Below are positions 1-7,409 of a stretch of DNA of 8,115 bases, piece by piece. The DNA is taken from assembly GCA_964387935.1 (NCBI GenBank), contig CAYLZN010000270.1, forward strand, positions 1-8,115, in the 5' to 3' direction. The number at the start of each line of letters is the position of its first letter. Position 1 is the first letter of the stretch. The stretch comes from CAYLZN01 sp964387935. Its GTDB lineage: Bacteria; Acidobacteriota; Vicinamibacteria; Vicinamibacterales; JAFNAJ01. The position numbers were made by a program, and so were the translations under genes. Below the pieces are notes generated by a model. That model did not search any database and was not told where the DNA came from. It saw only the letters and a list, made by a program, of their open reading frames with translations.

Positions 1-185
1 CCCCCGCCCGCGGTGGGGTGCTCCCGCTCGGGGACGTCTCCCCCGCGCGCGCGGGGATCGACCCCGCGCCACGCTCACGTAAGCGCGCGGTCGTCAGTCT
101 CCCCCGCGCGCGCGGGGATCGACCCCCTTTCGAGCGGAGGGCGGCACCGGCAGCACCGTCTCCCCCGCGTGCGCGGGGATCGACC
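1..185 (+). CRISPR. End of a type I-E-like CRISPR array (three repeats visible, continues off the left edge)
   Basis: Three 28 bp repeats lie at 36-63, 97-124 and 158-185, exactly 61 bp apart. Each begins GTCTCCCCCGCG and ends GCGGGGATCGACC. The core CCCCGCGCGCGCGGGG is a perfect 16 bp palindrome able to form a 7 bp stem. The 33 bp intervals (64-96, 125-157) are unrelated to each other, as spacers should be. Positions 1-2 (CC) fit the last bases of a preceding repeat and 3-35 fit another 33 bp spacer. The geometry (29 + 32) and the CCCCGCG...CGGGGAT..ACC pattern are those of type I-E repeats. By analogy with that family the transcribed strand is plus and the leader lies to the left. The repeat at 158-185 has T for C at position 170, typical of the leader-distal end, and no further repeat occurs 61 bp later. 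No cas gene is present here, so the subtype rests on repeat form alone. Confidence 0.9.
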
Positions 186-204
186 GCCAGGCATCGAGGC
201 GCTT

Positions 205-219
205 GTCCAGGGCGTGGAC
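205..219. other. Small inverted repeat between the CRISPR array and the kinase gene
   Basis: GTCCA (205-209) and TGGAC (215-219) are perfect complements around a 5 bp loop, in the 37 bp between the last CRISPR repeat and the kinase stop codon. It lies just past the end of the six-gene operon on the minus strand. The stem is short and no T-run follows on either strand, so it is at best a weak terminator. The stronger stem of the last CRISPR repeat (158-185) lies next in the path of the same transcript. Confidence 0.25.
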
Positions 220-222
220 TGG

Positions 223-1542
223 TCAGGGCATGCCGTCCGGAAACTCGATGCGGAACCGCGTCGGTCCGCCGGGCGTTCCCTCGAGGGAGAACCGGAACCG
301 GTGCCGTCCGAGGATCTCCTGCACGACGGTGAGACCGACGCCGTGACCGTTCTGCTTGGTCGTGAAGAACGGGGTGAAGAGGTGCTCGCGCACCTCGGGC
401 GGAATCCCTGGACCGGTGTCTTCGATCTCGACGAAGTGGCCCGCGTCCGCAGCCCGTCCGAGGCGCACCGTGACGGCTCCTCCGTCACCTGCGGCTTCGG
501 CCGCATTCTTCAGCACGTTGATGAACACCTGCTCGAGCTGGGCCGCGTCGGCGTCGACCAGGCCGACCGGCCCTTGCCGGTCCCACCGCCACTCCAACCC
601 CGCCGGGACCATCGACTGCATGAGACGAACGCAGCCTTCGACGAGGGCGTCCGCGTCACAGGGCCGGCGCCGCGGCTCCGGAATCCGGACGACGTCGGCG
701 AAACTGCGCATGAACGCGTTCAGTCGCTCAAGGCGCTCGCTGGCGATGCCGAGCGCCTGTTCGAGGTCGCGCTGCCTTTCCGCGGGCAGCGACGCGCCGT
801 AGGCCAGCGATGACTGCAGGAGCGAGCGTGTGGCGCCGACCGAGTTGTTCACCTCGTGCGACATCTGCCGGATCAGGGTCTCGTACGCGGCTTTCTCGGA
901 CCGTCGCAACTCCTCGGTGAGCTCTTCGAGCAGGTAGAAGCGTCGCGGGAACCCGCGCTCGACGAACGTCGCGCACTGACACCGGATGCGCCGCGCGCTC
1001 CCGACCGTCACGATCCTCGAGTCCCCGGGCTGCAGCGCATCAAGGGCACGACCGAGCGGTACGCCGAGCGCCGCCGGGCGTACGCCCAGCGCCGCGGACG
1101 CCATCACGTCGAGCAGGACGGCCGCGGCGGGGTTCACCGAGGACACCGCCCCGTCGTGATCGAGGATGATCACGCCCGCGGGCGAGACATCGAGCAACTG
1201 CCCGAGGAAGTAGTGCTGCTCCTGCAGGCGGGTCCGTTCGTCGCGGAGGTCGTCCACCATGCGGTTGTACGTGCGCACCAGCACGTCCACGTCGGGATGC
1301 CCGATCTCCCGGAACCGCGTCGTCAGTTCCCCCTCGTCCAGCAGTTGCGCGCTTTGCTCCAGGGCAGAAAGCGACGTGGACAGCCGGGTCACGAGCGCGA
1401 TGCCCCAGGCCAGCGAGGCCAGGAAGACGAGTTCGATGGCCGCCAGCCACATCAGGCTCTGGCGCAGCAGGACGTAGGCCGTGACACCAAGCAGGCCGTG
1501 CACGATCAGGAGGTAGAGCACGAACCGGCGTCGCAGGTTCAC
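223..1542 (-). CDS. Membrane sensor histidine kinase (NtrY-like), partner of the adjacent response regulator
   Basis: A 439-residue kinase that should autophosphorylate and pass phosphate to the regulator encoded just before it. Two hydrophobic helices (about 7-26 and 31-51) are joined by only about four residues, so there is almost no periplasmic domain. Next come a HAMP-like linker (52-104), a PAS-like domain (about 112-205) and the H-box QMSHEVNNS with phospho-acceptor His229. The ATPase domain shows an N-box (Asn346), DTGPGIP (375-381), FTPFFTTK (389-396) and GHGVGL (399-404). All catalytic motifs are intact. The start is GTG at 1542, overlapping the regulator's TGA as GTGA; this places the membrane helices at the N-terminus and implies translational coupling, since no strong ribosome site precedes it. 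The frame stays open upstream to 1833 but that stretch lies inside the regulator gene and is low-complexity, so it was excluded. It is the last gene of the operon and meets the CRISPR array tail to tail. The stimulus is unknown. Confidence 0.93.
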   Translation of the reverse strand: MNLRRRFVLYLLIVHGLLGVTAYVLLRQSLMWLAAIELVFLASLAWGIALVTRLSTSLSALEQSAQLLDEGELTTRFREIGHPDVDVLVRTYNRMVDDLRDERTRLQEQHYFLGQLLDVSPAGVIILDHDGAVSSVNPAAAVLLDVMASAALGVRPAALGVPLGRALDALQPGDSRIVTVGSARRIRCQCATFVERGFPRRFYLLEELTEELRRSEKAAYETLIRQMSHEVNNSVGATRSLLQSSLAYGASLPAERQRDLEQALGIASERLERLNAFMRSFADVVRIPEPRRRPCDADALVEGCVRLMQSMVPAGLEWRWDRQGPVGLVDADAAQLEQVFINVLKNAAEAAGDGGAVTVRLGRAADAGHFVEIEDTGPGIPPEVREHLFTPFFTTKQNGHGVGLTVVQEILGRHRFRFSLEGTPGGPTRFRIEFPDGMP

Positions 1543-2912
1543 GCCTGGATCCCGTACTTCTCGAGCCGGCGGTAGAGGGCGGCGCGGCTGAGTCCCAGCG
1601 AGTCGGCGACGCGCGTGAGGTTGCCGCCGTGGAATCGCAGGGACTTCACGATCATCGCCTTCTCGATCTCGTCCATGGTCATGCTGCCCACGGGCGGCAG
1701 GACGTCGCGGGCACCTTCCCCAGGCTCCATGGCGGCCACGGCAGCGAACTCGGCGGCGTCGAGCGCCTCGTGCCGGCTGACGAGGGCCGCGCGCTCGATG
1801 ATCTGCCGGAGCTGGCGCACGTTGCCGGGCCACGGTTGCCGACGGAGCCAGCCGAGGGCGGCCGGGGTGAGTGAGAGGCGGTCGCGCCCATAAGCCTGCG
1901 CGACCGTCCGCACGAAGCGCGCCGCCAGCACGGGCACGTCGTCCGGGCGGTCGCGCAACGGCGGCAGATGCAGCGCGATGAGGTTGACGCGGTACAGGAG
2001 ATCCTCGCGGAACTCGCCGCGCGAGACGAGATCGGGCAGCGGCCGGTTGGTGGCCGAGATCACGCGCACATCGACCGAGCGGGTCTGGCTCGACCCGAGC
2101 ACCTCGTAGGTGCGGTCCTGCAGGACCCGCAGCAGCTTTACCTGCGAGCCGCCGTCCAGTTCGCCGATCTCGTCGAGGAAGATCGTCCCGCCGTGCGCGA
2201 TCTCGAAACGCCCACGCCTGTCAGCGCGCGCGTCCGTGAACGCCCCCCGCACGTGTCCGAACATCTCGCTCTCGAAGAGCGTCGAGGGGACGCCCCCGAG
2301 GTTGACCTTGACGAACGGCCCCGCACGACGGCGACTGTTGCGGTGAATGGCTTCCGCCACGAGTTCCTTGCCGGTGCCGCTCTCACCCGTGATCAGCACG
2401 GACGCGTCGGTCGGCGCGACCCGGCCCACGACCTGCAGCACCCGCAACAGCCGCGGATCGCTGCCGATCACGTCGCCGAAATCGTAGCGCGCGTCGAGTT
2501 CCTCGCGCGTGAGCGCCTGTTCCTCACCCGGCCCGCCCGCGGTGCCGGCGAGGCCGAGCGCCGTCCGCACCGACTGGATCAGCTGCGGGTTGGTCCACGG
2601 TTTCGTGACGAAGTCCGCGGCCCCGGCCTTCAGGCCCGCCACCGCCAGTGAGATCGACCCCCAGGCCGTGAGCAGGATCACCGGCAGGTCCGGACGCTTC
2701 GCCTTGATGCGCGCGAGCAGGTCCAGTCCCTCGGCGCCGGTGGTCTGGCGCGAGAAGTTCATGTCCTGAATCACGAGCTGGCAGTCCGGCCGCAGGGCGA
2801 GGAGCAGGGCAGCCTCCGGCGTGGCCGCCGTCTCCGCCACGTACCCGTGCTGCTCCAGCAGCAGGGTCAGCGACGCCGTCACGGACGGATCATCGTCGGC
2901 AATCAGGAGCAT
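1539..2912 (-). CDS. NtrC-family sigma-54-type response regulator
   Basis: This 457-residue protein has the full receiver, AAA+ and Fis-type HTH layout of sigma-54 activators. The receiver (1-120) has the acidic pocket DDD (6-8), phospho-acceptor Asp50, Thr82 and Lys104. The AAA+ domain (about 146-380) has Walker A GESGTGKE (176-183), Walker B GGTIFLDEIG (241-250) and the arginine-finger region FREDLLYRVN (301-310). The C-terminal helix-turn-helix (about 430-449, NLTRVADSLGLSRAALYRRL) is Fis-like. The sigma-54 contact loop reads GAFTDA (223-228) rather than the classical GAFTGA. The start at 2912 gives a normal receiver N-terminus; AGGA at 2923-2926, overlapping the permease stop, is a suitable ribosome site. 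It begins 12 bp after permease 2 and overlaps the kinase by 4 bp. Its likely target is the operon's own promoter near 7411, an inference supported by the -24/-12 element there. Confidence 0.95.
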   Translation of the reverse strand: MLLIADDDPSVTASLTLLLEQHGYVAETAATPEAALLLALRPDCQLVIQDMNFSRQTTGAEGLDLLARIKAKRPDLPVILLTAWGSISLAVAGLKAGAADFVTKPWTNPQLIQSVRTALGLAGTAGGPGEEQALTREELDARYDFGDVIGSDPRLLRVLQVVGRVAPTDASVLITGESGTGKELVAEAIHRNSRRRAGPFVKVNLGGVPSTLFESEMFGHVRGAFTDARADRRGRFEIAHGGTIFLDEIGELDGGSQVKLLRVLQDRTYEVLGSSQTRSVDVRVISATNRPLPDLVSRGEFREDLLYRVNLIALHLPPLRDRPDDVPVLAARFVRTVAQAYGRDRLSLTPAALGWLRRQPWPGNVRQLRQIIERAALVSRHEALDAAEFAAVAAMEPGEGARDVLPPVGSMTMDEIEKAMIVKSLRFHGGNLTRVADSLGLSRAALYRRLEKYGIQA

Positions 2913-2924
2913 GCCTCACGGATC

Positions 2925-4205
2925 CTACTCGTATCTGAGCGCCTCCGCCGGCTCCACCGCACTGGCCATGCGGGCGGGCACCCACGCGCAGGCCGACGTC
3001 AGCAGGAAGAGGCCGCCCAGCGCCATCACCAGGCTGATCGCGTACACCTGCAGGGTCAGCCATTCGAACAGACCCAGGATCGGCAACTGGCTGACGAGGG
3101 CCACCCCACCCGCGACGGCCACGGCGGTGAGCAACAGCACCTCGCCGACGATCTGCCGACGGATGTCGCGCTGCGTGGCCCCCTTGGCCCGACGCAGGCC
3201 CACCTCCCGCGTGCGTTGCGTCACGTGAAGCCAGAGCACACCCGTCAGGCCGAGCGCCACCATCAGCAGGAGGAAGGCCGACAGGAGCCCTGCCGCGGCC
3301 AGCGGCGCGAGCCACACCCGATGCGCGGTGTCCCGGGACTGGGACAGCGGTTCCGGCTGGAACGTCCAGTCGGGCTCGGCCGCGCGCAGGCGTGCGATCG
3401 CCCGCTCCTCGAATGCGGCCGTCGTGCCGGGCTTCACGCGCACGACGATGTCACGCGGCGGCTCGACCTCCAGGTCCGGGTCGTCGAGACGGTTGCGGGT
3501 GAAGAGGAAGTTCTCCGCCACGCCGTACTCGCCGTCCTTCCGGTAGTCCCGGATCACGCCGATCACGCGCATCCGCGGCGCCACGCGGCCTTCGGGGCGC
3601 TCCTCCGGACGCTCGTCCGCGATGAACTGGCCGACCGGGTCCCTGTCCGGGAACATCTCCCGCGCCAGACGCTCGTTGATCACCACCGGCCGCCACGCCG
3701 CGCCGTCGTCCTCACTCGAGAACCAGCGCCCCTGTGTGACCTCGAGTCCCATGGTCTTCGCGAAGTCGTCGGTGGCCTCGTTGGCGCCGTAGCGATACCG
3801 CCGGCCACCGACCTGGATGTCCGAGTTCCAGGTGTTGCCGCCGTACGGCGTGATGAAGGTTGCCGCCACCGCCTCCACCTCGGGCAGGTCCTTCAGCGTC
3901 TGGAGCAGACGGCCGACTCTGGCACGCTGCGCCACGAAGCCCCGATCGACCGGTGCGCCCGCGGCACCGTCGTCGGTGGTCGTTTCGATGGACACCGACC
4001 CGCGCCCCTGGCCTTCGTGCATGTTCACGGAGATGGTCCAGATCCCCTCCACGTCGAATCCGAGCGGCCGGCGGTAGTTGTCCGCGTAGAAGACCGCCAG
4101 CGTGCTGACGGCGAGCAGGACGATGAACGAGAGCAGGATTTCGATGGCGATGAGCAGGTTGGCGCGCTTGCGGTTCCACAGGAGCTTGAGCAGGTGCCGC
4201 GTCAT
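2925..4205 (-). CDS. ABC transporter permease 2 (MacB/FtsX type)
   Basis: A 426-residue inner-membrane permease with the MacB plan. One helix near the N-terminus (about 17-41) is followed by a large periplasmic domain (about 42-300) and three C-terminal helices (about 304-328, 350-375, 387-410). The cytoplasmic loop REVGLRRAKGATQRDI (333-348) matches the family motif that contacts the ATPase, and the ending PARMASAVEPAEALRYE is typical. It should pair with permease 1 and the upstream ATPase. The start is ATG at 4205, forming ATGA with the stop of permease 1, with an AGGAG ribosome site at 4213-4217. The same frame is open to 4598, but that part is a shadow of permease 1. It is only about a quarter similar by eye to permease 1 outside the motif regions, pointing to a heterodimer. 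Substrate unknown; lipid, peptide or drug export are all possible for the family. Confidence 0.93.
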   Translation of the reverse strand: MTRHLLKLLWNRKRANLLIAIEILLSFIVLLAVSTLAVFYADNYRRPLGFDVEGIWTISVNMHEGQGRGSVSIETTTDDGAAGAPVDRGFVAQRARVGRLLQTLKDLPEVEAVAATFITPYGGNTWNSDIQVGGRRYRYGANEATDDFAKTMGLEVTQGRWFSSEDDGAAWRPVVINERLAREMFPDRDPVGQFIADERPEERPEGRVAPRMRVIGVIRDYRKDGEYGVAENFLFTRNRLDDPDLEVEPPRDIVVRVKPGTTAAFEERAIARLRAAEPDWTFQPEPLSQSRDTAHRVWLAPLAAAGLLSAFLLLMVALGLTGVLWLHVTQRTREVGLRRAKGATQRDIRRQIVGEVLLLTAVAVAGGVALVSQLPILGLFEWLTLQVYAISLVMALGGLFLLTSACAWVPARMASAVEPAEALRYE

Positions 4206-5443
4206 CGCGACGCTCCTTTCAGGGCATCCACCGGGTGCAGTCGGGACATGCGCCAGGCGGGATACACGCCCGACAGCAGTGCGAAGAACACCACCAGCCC
4301 GAGACCGTAGGCGAACACCCGCGCGTTCAGGTGGAAGGTCGCGTACGGAATCAGGCCGCTCGCGTTGAGCGCCTGGAGGACGAGGACCGACAGAACGAAG
4401 CCGAGGGCGCCGCCGATGAAGGTCAGGACGAGGTTCTCGACGAGGAACTGGCCGACCAGCGTGAGCGACGAGGCACCGAACGCCTTGCGCACGCCAATCT
4501 CCGACGCGCGCTCCATGATGCGCCCCATGTTGAGGTTCACCAGGTTCACGGCGGGCAGGAGCGAGAACAGGAACATGGCTCCCAGAATGACCGCCCACAG
4601 GCGCTCGGGGTGCGCCCGCTCGTCGGTCCGCCCGCCGAAGAGGCCCCCCGCGATGAACTCGAAGAACGTCTCGGCAGGCGCGATGAGCGTGTCCCAGCTC
4701 TTGTCGGGCAGCTGCGCCGACCTGATCCTCGACGCGAGTTCGGCCTGGATGCCCGGGAAATCGTCGGCGCTCCGCGCGAGGAGCAGGGCCCCGAACCCGC
4801 CCATGAGCTGGTGCTGGTAGGCGTCGGTCTTCGCCGTGGTCACTGGCGCGTAGATCTCGCCGTTGGCGACGAATCTGAAGATCGGGACGTCCTCGACCAC
4901 CCCGATCACGCGGAAGCGCTGACCGTCCGCGTCTATCGTCTGGCCCACCGCTGGCGCGCCGCTGAAGAAGCGGTCCCGCGTGGTGACGTTGATGACCGCC
5001 ACGAGCGCGCCGCTGCTCACGTCCTGGTCGGTGAACGGACCGCCTTCGACGAACCGGAAATCCAGCACGCGCCAGTACTCCGCGTCCGTCCGCTTCAGCA
5101 TCGACTTGATGCGCTCACCGCCCACGTAGGAATAGACCGTCGTCAAGGAGCTGAACACCGCCATGCGCTCGACGCCGGGCAGGTCGCGCGCGTACCGGTC
5201 GAGCAGCGCATACCCCGGCATGCTGGTCCAGGAGCTGCGCTTCCCGAGCAGCTTCGCCCGGAACACGCCGAGGGTGCGGTGCTGCCGCACCTCCGGTGCG
5301 AGCGGCGCGAAGATGTTGTCGAGGATGGCGGTGCCCGCCATGAGCACGACGAGCGTGAACGTGATCCCGAAGAGGCTGATGGCGGTGAAGAACTTCCGCC
5401 GCGACAGCACCCTCCACGCGAGCGTGAGGTAACTCCCGAGCAT
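4202..5443 (-). CDS. ABC transporter permease 1 (MacB/FtsX type)
   Basis: A 413-residue permease of the same family as its downstream neighbour. It has a first helix at about 18-42 and a periplasmic MacB-like core at about 43-275, including the characteristic FVEGGPFTDQD stretch. Three further helices lie near 281-304, 340-368 and 386-404. ERASEIGVRKAFGAS (321-335) is the conserved cytoplasmic loop of FtsX/MacB proteins, and YPAWRMSRLHPVDALKG closes the protein as expected. A very strong ribosome site (AGGAGGA, 5453-5459), overlapping the stop codon of the ATPase gene, lies 9 bp before the ATG at 5443 and fixes this start. It overlaps permease 2 by 4 bp. It most likely forms half of the transmembrane channel or mechanotransmission unit, the other half being permease 2. 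Confidence 0.94.
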   Translation of the reverse strand: MLGSYLTLAWRVLSRRKFFTAISLFGITFTLVVLMAGTAILDNIFAPLAPEVRQHRTLGVFRAKLLGKRSSWTSMPGYALLDRYARDLPGVERMAVFSSLTTVYSYVGGERIKSMLKRTDAEYWRVLDFRFVEGGPFTDQDVSSGALVAVINVTTRDRFFSGAPAVGQTIDADGQRFRVIGVVEDVPIFRFVANGEIYAPVTTAKTDAYQHQLMGGFGALLLARSADDFPGIQAELASRIRSAQLPDKSWDTLIAPAETFFEFIAGGLFGGRTDERAHPERLWAVILGAMFLFSLLPAVNLVNLNMGRIMERASEIGVRKAFGASSLTLVGQFLVENLVLTFIGGALGFVLSVLVLQALNASGLIPYATFHLNARVFAYGLGLVVFFALLSGVYPAWRMSRLHPVDALKGASR

Positions 5444-5452
5444 GGCTTCGCG

Positions 5453-5459
5453 TCCTCCT
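5453..5459 (-). promoter_or_regulatory. Strong Shine-Dalgarno site of permease 1, overlapping the ATPase stop codon
   Basis: On the minus strand the sequence reads AGGAGGA, 9 bp before the permease 1 ATG at 5443. It shares bases with the TAG (5458-5460) that ends the ATPase gene. The arrangement supports coupled translation of ATPase and permease and decides the start of permease 1. Confidence 0.75.
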
Positions 5460-6132
5460 ACGCCACCTGCCTGCCGTCGAACAGCCGGATCGTGCGCTGC
5501 GTGTCCCCGGCCAGGCGGGGATCGTGCGTCACCATCACGATGGTCGTCCCGGATTCCTCCTGCAGGCCGCGGAGGATCTGCATGATCTCGTCCCCCATCT
5601 GGCTGTCGAGGTTCCCGGTGGGCTCGTCGGCCAGCAGGAGGCGAGGCTCGCCGACGATGGCGCGCGCGATTGCCACGCGCTGCTGCTGGCCGCCGGAGAG
5701 CTGCGACGGGAAGTGGTGCACGCGGGACGACAGACCCACGCGGTCGAGCGCCGCGAGCGCGAGCCGCCGCCGCTCGGCGCCGGCCATCCGGCGATAGAGC
5801 AACGGAATTTCCACGTTATCGGCGACGCTCAGGTCGGGCACGAGGTGGAACGTCTGGAAGATGAACCCGATCTCGCGGTTGCGGATCTTCGCCAGTGCGG
5901 CGTCGCCGCGGCCCTCGACGGATGTCCCGTTCAGCCGAACGTGGCCCTTCGTCGGAGCATCGAGCAGCCCCATGAGGTGGAGCAGCGTGCTCTTCCCGCA
6001 GCCCGACGGGCCCATCACCGACACGAACTCTCCCGGCTGGATCGCCACGTTGATGTCGTTGAGTGCCACCGTCTCGATGCGATCGGTGCGATAGACCTTC
6101 TCGACCCCTTCCAGGGCAATCATGTGGCTCAT
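5458..6132 (-). CDS. ABC transporter ATP-binding subunit (MacB/LolD type)
   Basis: A 224-residue nucleotide-binding subunit that hydrolyses ATP on the cytoplasmic face to drive the two permeases. All motifs are present and intact: Walker A GPSGCGKST (41-49), Q-loop Gln93, signature LSGGQQQR (145-152), Walker B LLLADEP (165-171) with Glu170, D-loop NLDS (174-177) and H-loop His203. The length and the wording around NLMG/LLD and EPTGNLDS are those of the MacB/LolD/FtsE branch. There is no fused permease, unlike true MacB, so the transporter is built from separate chains. The ATG at 6132 is preceded by GAGG (6141-6144) at 8 bp, favouring it over the internal ATG three codons on. It follows the adaptor gene by 10 bp. 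Confidence 0.96.
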   Translation of the reverse strand: MSHMIALEGVEKVYRTDRIETVALNDINVAIQPGEFVSVMGPSGCGKSTLLHLMGLLDAPTKGHVRLNGTSVEGRGDAALAKIRNREIGFIFQTFHLVPDLSVADNVEIPLLYRRMAGAERRRLALAALDRVGLSSRVHHFPSQLSGGQQQRVAIARAIVGEPRLLLADEPTGNLDSQMGDEIMQILRGLQEESGTTIVMVTHDPRLAGDTQRTIRLFDGRQVA

Positions 6133-6142
6133 GGTGCGGTCC

Positions 6143-7387
6143 TCAGCGGAGACGGATGGACTCGAGGTGCTGGTAATCGGTCATGTCCGACACGACGATC
6201 TCGTCGCCGACCTCGAGGCCTTCGATGACTTCCACGTAGTCGAAACTCGCGATCCCGAAGCGCACGCGCGCGCGATCGGCGCGCCCGTCGCGCAGCACGA
6301 ACACCTGCTGCACGCCGTCGCCGCCGGTGGACGGGCCCTTGCGCACGCGCCGCGCCCGGGCGCGATGGTCGGTGACGATGAACACCTCGACGCGGAGATT
6401 CGGCCGCAGGCGCGGATGCGACCGATCGGCCAGGGCGACCCGCACCGCGAGCACGCCGTTCTGCACCGTCGGGAGGACCTCGGACACGCGGGCGTCGAGC
6501 ACCTCGGCATCCACGCGCACCTGGACGGGCATCCCGGCAGACACCCGGCCGGCGAAGGCGTCGGACACCGACGCGTCCACGCGGAACGCGCTCAGGTCGG
6601 CGAGTCGGGCCAGCACGTCGCCCTGCCGCACCGTCGCCCCCTCGTCAGTGATCGTCCAGGTGAGCACGCCGTCGCGATCGGCCACCGTGGTGGCGAGTTC
6701 GAGCACGCGGCGGGCCTCGTCGCGTTCCTTGCGGAGCTTCGACATCTCGAGGGCGAGGCCCTCGAGCTCCGTCCGCGTGGTCGCGCCGGCGTTCTCGCGT
6801 GCCGCCTCCAGGCGTTTCAACTCGATCGCGGCCTGGGTCTCGGCCACTTCCGCCCGGCGCAGCGTCTCTTCAGAGACCAGACCCTCCCGGAACAGCTGCC
6901 GATCGCGCTGGACCTCCAGCCGCGCGGACTCGAGCTGCAGCTTCTTGATCTCGACCTGGGAGTCCAGCTCGGAGAGCGTGTTCGCGAGCGTGAGCTTCGA
7001 GCGCGCCTGCTGGTTCGCCTTGAGCGCCAGGTCCTCGTCGAGCCGCTCGACGGCGAGCACCGACGCGCTGATGTCGAGCTGCACGATGGCGTCGCCGCGG
7101 CGGACCGATGCCCCGGCGCGCCTGAGCACCTTCAGCACGCGGGCATCGACCGCGCTCGAAATCACCTGCTCGACTTCCGGGACGACCACCCCGGTCGCCG
7201 ACAGCGTGGCATCCACGGGGCCCTCGTCCACGATCGACGTCCGGACCTGGCTGCGCGCGATCGACGGTCGGATCAGGCCAGCCGCCCACGACAGCGCGAG
7301 CGCGGCCGCCGCAAGACCTGCGGCGGTCCAGGCCACGCGGCGGACCTGGCGCCAGCGTCGGGTGTGGCTGTCGATCACGCGATCCAT
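6143..7387 (-). CDS. Membrane-fusion (periplasmic adaptor) protein, HlyD/MacA-like
   Basis: A 414-residue adaptor that should link the inner-membrane ABC complex to an outer-membrane channel. After a charged N-terminus comes one hydrophobic anchor (about 17-38) with no lipobox. A first half-lipoyl motif follows (about 62-105, SATGVVVPEVEQ ... GDAIVQLD), then a long coiled-coil hairpin (about 108-232) rich in Leu, Glu and Arg. The second half-lipoyl (about 236-266), a beta-barrel (about 268-345) and a membrane-proximal domain ending GLEVGDEIVVSDMTDY complete the family layout. The chosen ATG at 7387 has a GGGAG site at 7393-7397. The frame is open upstream to 7579, but that extension has no domain and would cross the candidate sigma-54 promoter, so it was excluded. 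It is the first gene of the operon. It has the typical length for the family. Confidence 0.93.
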   Translation of the reverse strand: MDRVIDSHTRRWRQVRRVAWTAAGLAAAALALSWAAGLIRPSIARSQVRTSIVDEGPVDATLSATGVVVPEVEQVISSAVDARVLKVLRRAGASVRRGDAIVQLDISASVLAVERLDEDLALKANQQARSKLTLANTLSELDSQVEIKKLQLESARLEVQRDRQLFREGLVSEETLRRAEVAETQAAIELKRLEAARENAGATTRTELEGLALEMSKLRKERDEARRVLELATTVADRDGVLTWTITDEGATVRQGDVLARLADLSAFRVDASVSDAFAGRVSAGMPVQVRVDAEVLDARVSEVLPTVQNGVLAVRVALADRSHPRLRPNLRVEVFIVTDHRARARRVRKGPSTGGDGVQQVFVLRDGRADRARVRFGIASFDYVEVIEGLEVGDEIVVSDMTDYQHLESIRLR

Positions 7388-7409
7388 GGAAGCTCCCACC
7401 CCTGCGCCA

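Noticed and set aside
13..813. Plus-strand open frame beginning in the CRISPR array
   Set aside because: It reads through the CRISPR repeats and then antisense through the kinase catalytic domain; the repeated SPARAGIDP/PRARGDRPP peptides come from the repeats themselves.
1543..1833. In-frame 97-residue N-terminal extension of the histidine kinase
   Set aside because: It lies wholly within the response regulator gene, is Arg/Ala-rich low-complexity sequence without a domain, and would put the membrane helices in the middle of the protein. The GTG at 1542 overlapping the regulator stop is the natural start.
4206..4598. In-frame 131-residue extension of permease 2
   Set aside because: It is a shadow of the permease 1 coding region; the ATG at 4205 has a good ribosome site and gives the normal family N-terminus.
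2847..5797. Long plus-strand open frames (487 and 520 codons) opposite the permease and ATPase genes
   Set aside because: They lie antisense to well-supported genes, are rich in Arg, His, Gln and Glu as expected for shadows in high-GC DNA, and show no domains.
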